From positions 7,167 to 71,166 of the forward strand of contig CBDIDQ010000147.1 of NCBI GenBank assembly GCA_965277695.1: a DNA stretch of 64,000 bases, in the 5' to 3' direction. Both the position numbers and the translations under genes were made by a program. Position 1 is the first letter of the stretch; each line of letters starts with the position of its first letter. Source of the stretch: JABSOG01 sp965277695 (GTDB lineage Bacteria; Pseudomonadota; Gammaproteobacteria; Enterobacterales; Alteromonadaceae). Below the pieces are notes generated by a model. It made no database searches, was not told where the DNA came from, and saw only the letters and a program-made list of their open reading frames with translations. Positions 61,610 through 64,000 of this stretch are shown in pieces.

Positions 61610-63151
61610 ATGGCGAATAACAGAGATGACTTTCTTAAACCAGTGATCAACCAATTAAGGGAGCTGGCAGGACACACTTGCTCAAACCCTGACTGCCGGG
61701 TGATCACCCAAGGCCCTAACGGTAGCCAAGACAAAACCATTAGCATCGGGGTTGCCGCCCATATTGTTGCAGCAGCGGCAAAAGGCCCTAGAGCAGACAG
61801 CGAATTAACCCCAGAGCAAAGAAGCCACTACGATAACGGCATTTGGTTATGTCAAAGTTGTTCAAGGTTAATTGATGTTGATGCTGAGCGTTATCCAGTT
61901 GAGTTGTTACAACAATGGAAAGTCGATGCGGTTGAACGCGCAAAACAACATATAGGCAAATCGGTAGTACTCAAAGAATCGGTGATAAACGGCTACACCA
62001 TCAAACAACACGAAAGCAAACTCATCGCCGAAAAAGCCGCATTACGCCAAGACCTCGAAAAAATCCACAGTGGCGAAAAACAAGTACTAGCGCTAGAAAA
62101 GCAGCTGCTAGAAAGGCAAATCACCGACGTCGAAAACCAATTAACCCACTTGCACGACAGTTATCAAACACGCATCACCTTTTTAGAATCAACAATCAAA
62201 GAATTACGCACCCTCGCTGAAGACCTGCCCAATGATGAATTACTGGTCGAAGCAGAAGCCCAGTTACGTCAAGGCAATTCAGCAAAAGCCGATGAGTTAT
62301 TCAAACAAATCGAAGCCCAACAACAAGCCATTATTGCTAAGGCTGAAAAAGCCAGTCAACGGGCTGCCAAAGCCGCTTTTGAACGGGGTAAAATTGCCCA
62401 AGCAAACCTCGATTACTATGCTGCCTACGACCATTTTGAGCGGGCTGTGGGTTATGCGCCTGAAAATGCCTTGTATCTTAATGAGGCTGGAACTCTTGCA
62501 AACATACTTGCCAAATATTCACAGCAATTGATATGGCAAGAAAAAGCGCTGGCGATTTATGTGCAGCAACAAGGTGAGGATTCATCAGAGGTGGCGACTT
62601 TAACAAATAATCTGGGCGCAACCTATAAAGATTTAGGCCAATATGACAAGGCGATTGAGTATTATCAACAAGCTTTGGAATCGGACCTTAACACTTATGG
62701 GCAAGAGCATCCCAATGTAGCAACGATGCGCAATAACTTGGGCATGGCATATCACGCTTTAGGTCAATATGACAAGGCGATTGCGTATTTTCAACAAGCT
62801 TTGGCATCGGACCTTAACACTTATGGGGATGACCATCCTGATGTTGCTATTGACCGGAATAACTTAGGCATGGCATATCACGCGCTAGGCCAATATGACA
62901 AGGCGATTGAGTATTATCAACAAGCTTTGGCATCGGACCTTAACACTTATGGGCAAGATCATCCTGATGTTGCGAGAGACCGCAATAACTTGGCAGGGGC
63001 ATATAAAGCGCTAGGCCAATATGACAAGGCGATTGCGTATTTTCAACAAGCTTTGGCGATATTCGAAGGGACCTTTGATGCCGAGCATCCGTCGGTGAAA
63101 ACGGTTAAAGACAACCTTGCCAGCGCACAGGCTGAATTTAAACAATCCTGA
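61610..63151 (+). CDS. HNH-like domain / coiled-coil / TPR protein, candidate defence effector
   Basis: 513 aa. Residues about 15-115 form an HNH-type zinc domain: HTCSNPDCR (Cys24, Cys29), IGVAAHIVAAAAKGPRAD (His51), YDNGIWLCQSCSRLID (Asn76, Cys81, Cys84), then YPVELLQQWK. Residues about 130-250 are a charged coiled coil. From about 285 to the end there are kinesin-light-chain-type TPRs, the last four being near-identical 42-residue units (GQYDKAIEYYQQAL...). A nuclease-like head on a ligand-binding repeat tail is the logic of several anti-phage effectors, but I know no named system with this layout. Neighbours are toxin-antitoxin genes and an AAA ATPase. No NTPase domain is present. Confidence 0.75.
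   Translation: MANNRDDFLKPVINQLRELAGHTCSNPDCRVITQGPNGSQDKTISIGVAAHIVAAAAKGPRADSELTPEQRSHYDNGIWLCQSCSRLIDVDAERYPVELLQQWKVDAVERAKQHIGKSVVLKESVINGYTIKQHESKLIAEKAALRQDLEKIHSGEKQVLALEKQLLERQITDVENQLTHLHDSYQTRITFLESTIKELRTLAEDLPNDELLVEAEAQLRQGNSAKADELFKQIEAQQQAIIAKAEKASQRAAKAAFERGKIAQANLDYYAAYDHFERAVGYAPENALYLNEAGTLANILAKYSQQLIWQEKALAIYVQQQGEDSSEVATLTNNLGATYKDLGQYDKAIEYYQQALESDLNTYGQEHPNVATMRNNLGMAYHALGQYDKAIAYFQQALASDLNTYGDDHPDVAIDRNNLGMAYHALGQYDKAIEYYQQALASDLNTYGQDHPDVARDRNNLAGAYKALGQYDKAIAYFQQALAIFEGTFDAEHPSVKTVKDNLASAQAEFKQS
62636..63139 (+). repeat. Four 126-bp tandem units encoding TPRs
   Basis: Units start at 62636, 62762, 62888 and 63014, each opening GG(C/T)CAATATGACAAGGCGAT. Conservation reaches synonymous sites, so the array expanded recently; the last unit diverges after its first third. 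Confidence 0.85.
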
Positions 63152-63190
63152 TGATGGCGCTGAATAATACACCATCAATAGGTAGCCTAT

Positions 63191-63385
63191 TCAAACCTCA
63201 GCTTTTTCAACTAGCTTTTCCACCAACTTAAAAACTTTGGTACTCGGTGCCGCTTGCAAATCCTTGCCTTGATCGAGAATTTTGGCATGTTTAATCGCCT
63301 GTTCAACTTGACCTGCAATCACATACAATGGTTTGGCACTCCAATGTGTTTTTTCTCGAACCAATTTTTTCTGTTTTCTAGCCAT
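63191..63385 (-). CDS. Small basic protein of unknown function
   Basis: 64 aa (MARKQKKLVREKTHWSAKPL), Lys-rich, no signal peptide, no recognised family. Its ATG lies 6 bp after the stop of the AAA-ATPase gene on the same strand, so the two may be co-transcribed. A helper of the ATPase is possible but unsupported by anything beyond position. Confidence 0.5.
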   Translation of the reverse strand: MARKQKKLVREKTHWSAKPLYVIAGQVEQAIKHAKILDQGKDLQAAPSTKVFKLVEKLVEKAEV

Positions 63386-63391
63386 AATCGC

Positions 63392-64000
63392 TTACCTATT
63401 CAACCGCTTAAAATCACCAACAAAAGGGATCCCCCCATAACGTCCTAACAGGTAGTCCTTACGGATGTCTTTATCATAGCGGGGTTGAAAGTTATTCAGT
63501 GAATAGAGTTTGGACGCTCCCTGCTCGCTTTTTTGCATAAACCAGATTTCATCTCGGCGGATTAATGATACATCCAACAGCGAGGTTTCATGGGTGGTGA
63601 CTATCAGCTGGGACTTGGCATTTTTTTCAGAGGTCAGATGCTCCCGCACCAATAGTCGGGTGAGGTGAGGGTGCAGACTGCGGTCGATTTCGTCAATGAT
63701 ATGCACACTCGCTTCATTCGAGTGCGCCATTTCATATAGAGCTGGCGTGAGTTCAATCAGTCTTCTGGTGCCGTCCGATTCCTCTTCCAAAGAAAACGAA
63801 ATATCGTGCCCACCTTCTGCGCACTTGTGGGTGGTAGAAAGCTTATAAGCCTGCATTTCACCATCTTGTTTGCGTAAAACTAAACGCTTGCCACTGTCCG
63901 GATCGACAAATAGTGCGGCTTCATCATCCTCCAAATCGGCTTGTATTTTTTCTAATAGCCCAGTAGAAAAATCAGAAAGCTGATTAAGAGAAAATTGCTC
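63392..64000 (-). CDS. AAA (ABC-like) ATPase, C-terminal part; 5' end beyond the window
   Basis: 203 codons here, open to the edge (EQFSLNQLSDFSTGLLEKIQ at the start of the visible part). ABC-type C-terminal motifs: SDGTRRLIELTPALYEMA (signature helix), VHIIDEIDRSLHPHLTRLL (Walker B) and LIVTTHETSLLD (His switch). The end is KLYSLNNFQPRYDKDIRKDY followed by LLGRYGG. This is the AAA_15/AAA_21 type common in defence genes (retron-, Septu- or RloA-like ATPases). Which one cannot be told without the N-terminus. A fragment of the same 3' end lies at 61105. Confidence 0.8.
   Translation of the reverse strand, partial: EQFSLNQLSDFSTGLLEKIQADLEDDEAALFVDPDSGKRLVLRKQDGEMQAYKLSTTHKCAEGGHDISFSLEEESDGTRRLIELTPALYEMAHSNEASVHIIDEIDRSLHPHLTRLLVREHLTSEKNAKSQLIVTTHETSLLDVSLIRRDEIWFMQKSEQGASKLYSLNNFQPRYDKDIRKDYLLGRYGGIPFVGDFKRLNR

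Noticed and set aside
62636..63139. Regular 126-bp repeats that could suggest a CRISPR or other array
   Set aside because: They are in frame inside one gene and encode 42-residue TPR units; there are no unique spacers.

Overview
The window is chromosomal DNA of a gammaproteobacterium. The ribosomal proteins, NusG, SecE, RpoB/RpoC and EF-Tu read as gammaproteobacterial, tRNA-Trp sits directly upstream of secE-nusG, an E. coli-like L10 leader precedes rplJ, and a molybdenum-cofactor riboswitch precedes moaA. I cannot name the genus. Large periplasmic-propeller kinases, a ToxR/CadC-type regulator with a propeller sensor and many small toxin-antitoxin and repeat elements suggest a free-living, probably aquatic organism with an active accessory gene pool.

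Layout. (1) 0-9.2 kb: accessory and envelope genes. These are a truncated exported protein, a membrane-anchored winged-helix/TPR protein, an exported Vps62-like protein, a RES-Xre toxin-antitoxin pair, a secreted Thr/Gly-rich protein, a small lipoprotein and a DoxX-YHS pair. (2) 9.4-22.0 kb: tRNA-Trp, secE, nusG, rplK, rplA, rplJ, rplL, rpoB, rpoC. A patch at about 17.27-19.99 kb is full of single-base indels that break rpoB and rpoC; it looks like a sequence-quality problem, not gene death. (3) 22.0-35.0 kb: an accessory island between rpoC and rpsL, two blocks that are neighbours in many bacteria. It holds a REP-transposase (RAYT) remnant, a very large hybrid sensor kinase bracketed by a 49-bp repeat, and an RHS polymorphic-toxin locus with two candidate immunity genes. 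The RHS gene is split by a complete IS50/Tn5-like element. (4) 35.2-39.8 kb: the str operon rpsL-rpsG-fusA-tuf. (5) 39.8-46.3 kb: YefM-YoeB toxin-antitoxin, a broken gene, a Uma2 nuclease, a two-gene kinase/response-regulator system and a DUF2058 gene. (6) 46.6-50.5 kb: a second EF-G and a porin. (7) 50.7-57.1 kb: a continuous molybdenum block, Moco riboswitch-moaA, mobA, moaB, moaC, moaD, moaE, modA, modB, modC. (8) 57.1-64 kb: an exported propeller protein divergent from a membrane wHTH regulator, then a defence-like cluster of RelE-type toxin with a two-part antitoxin, an orphan DUF1778 antitoxin, an HNH/coiled-coil/TPR protein and a truncated AAA ATPase.

How the parts work together. The molybdenum block couples molybdate uptake (ModABC), molybdopterin synthesis (MoaA/B/C/D/E) and nucleotide attachment (MobA), with the riboswitch reading the end product. 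The ribosomal/RNAP block carries its usual RNA controls: a strong promoter and L10-binding leader before rplJ, an attenuator between rplL and rpoB, and a terminator after nusG.

Most interesting signals: a dispersed GTAG-footed hairpin (REP-like) family whose stem arms covary between copies; an IS50-like element inserted in the loop of one of these hairpins with an 8-bp target duplication; 111-bp direct repeats bracketing a toxin-antitoxin cassette next to an HNH-TPR protein; and a decayed RHS gene that keeps an intact toxin tip and immunity candidates.
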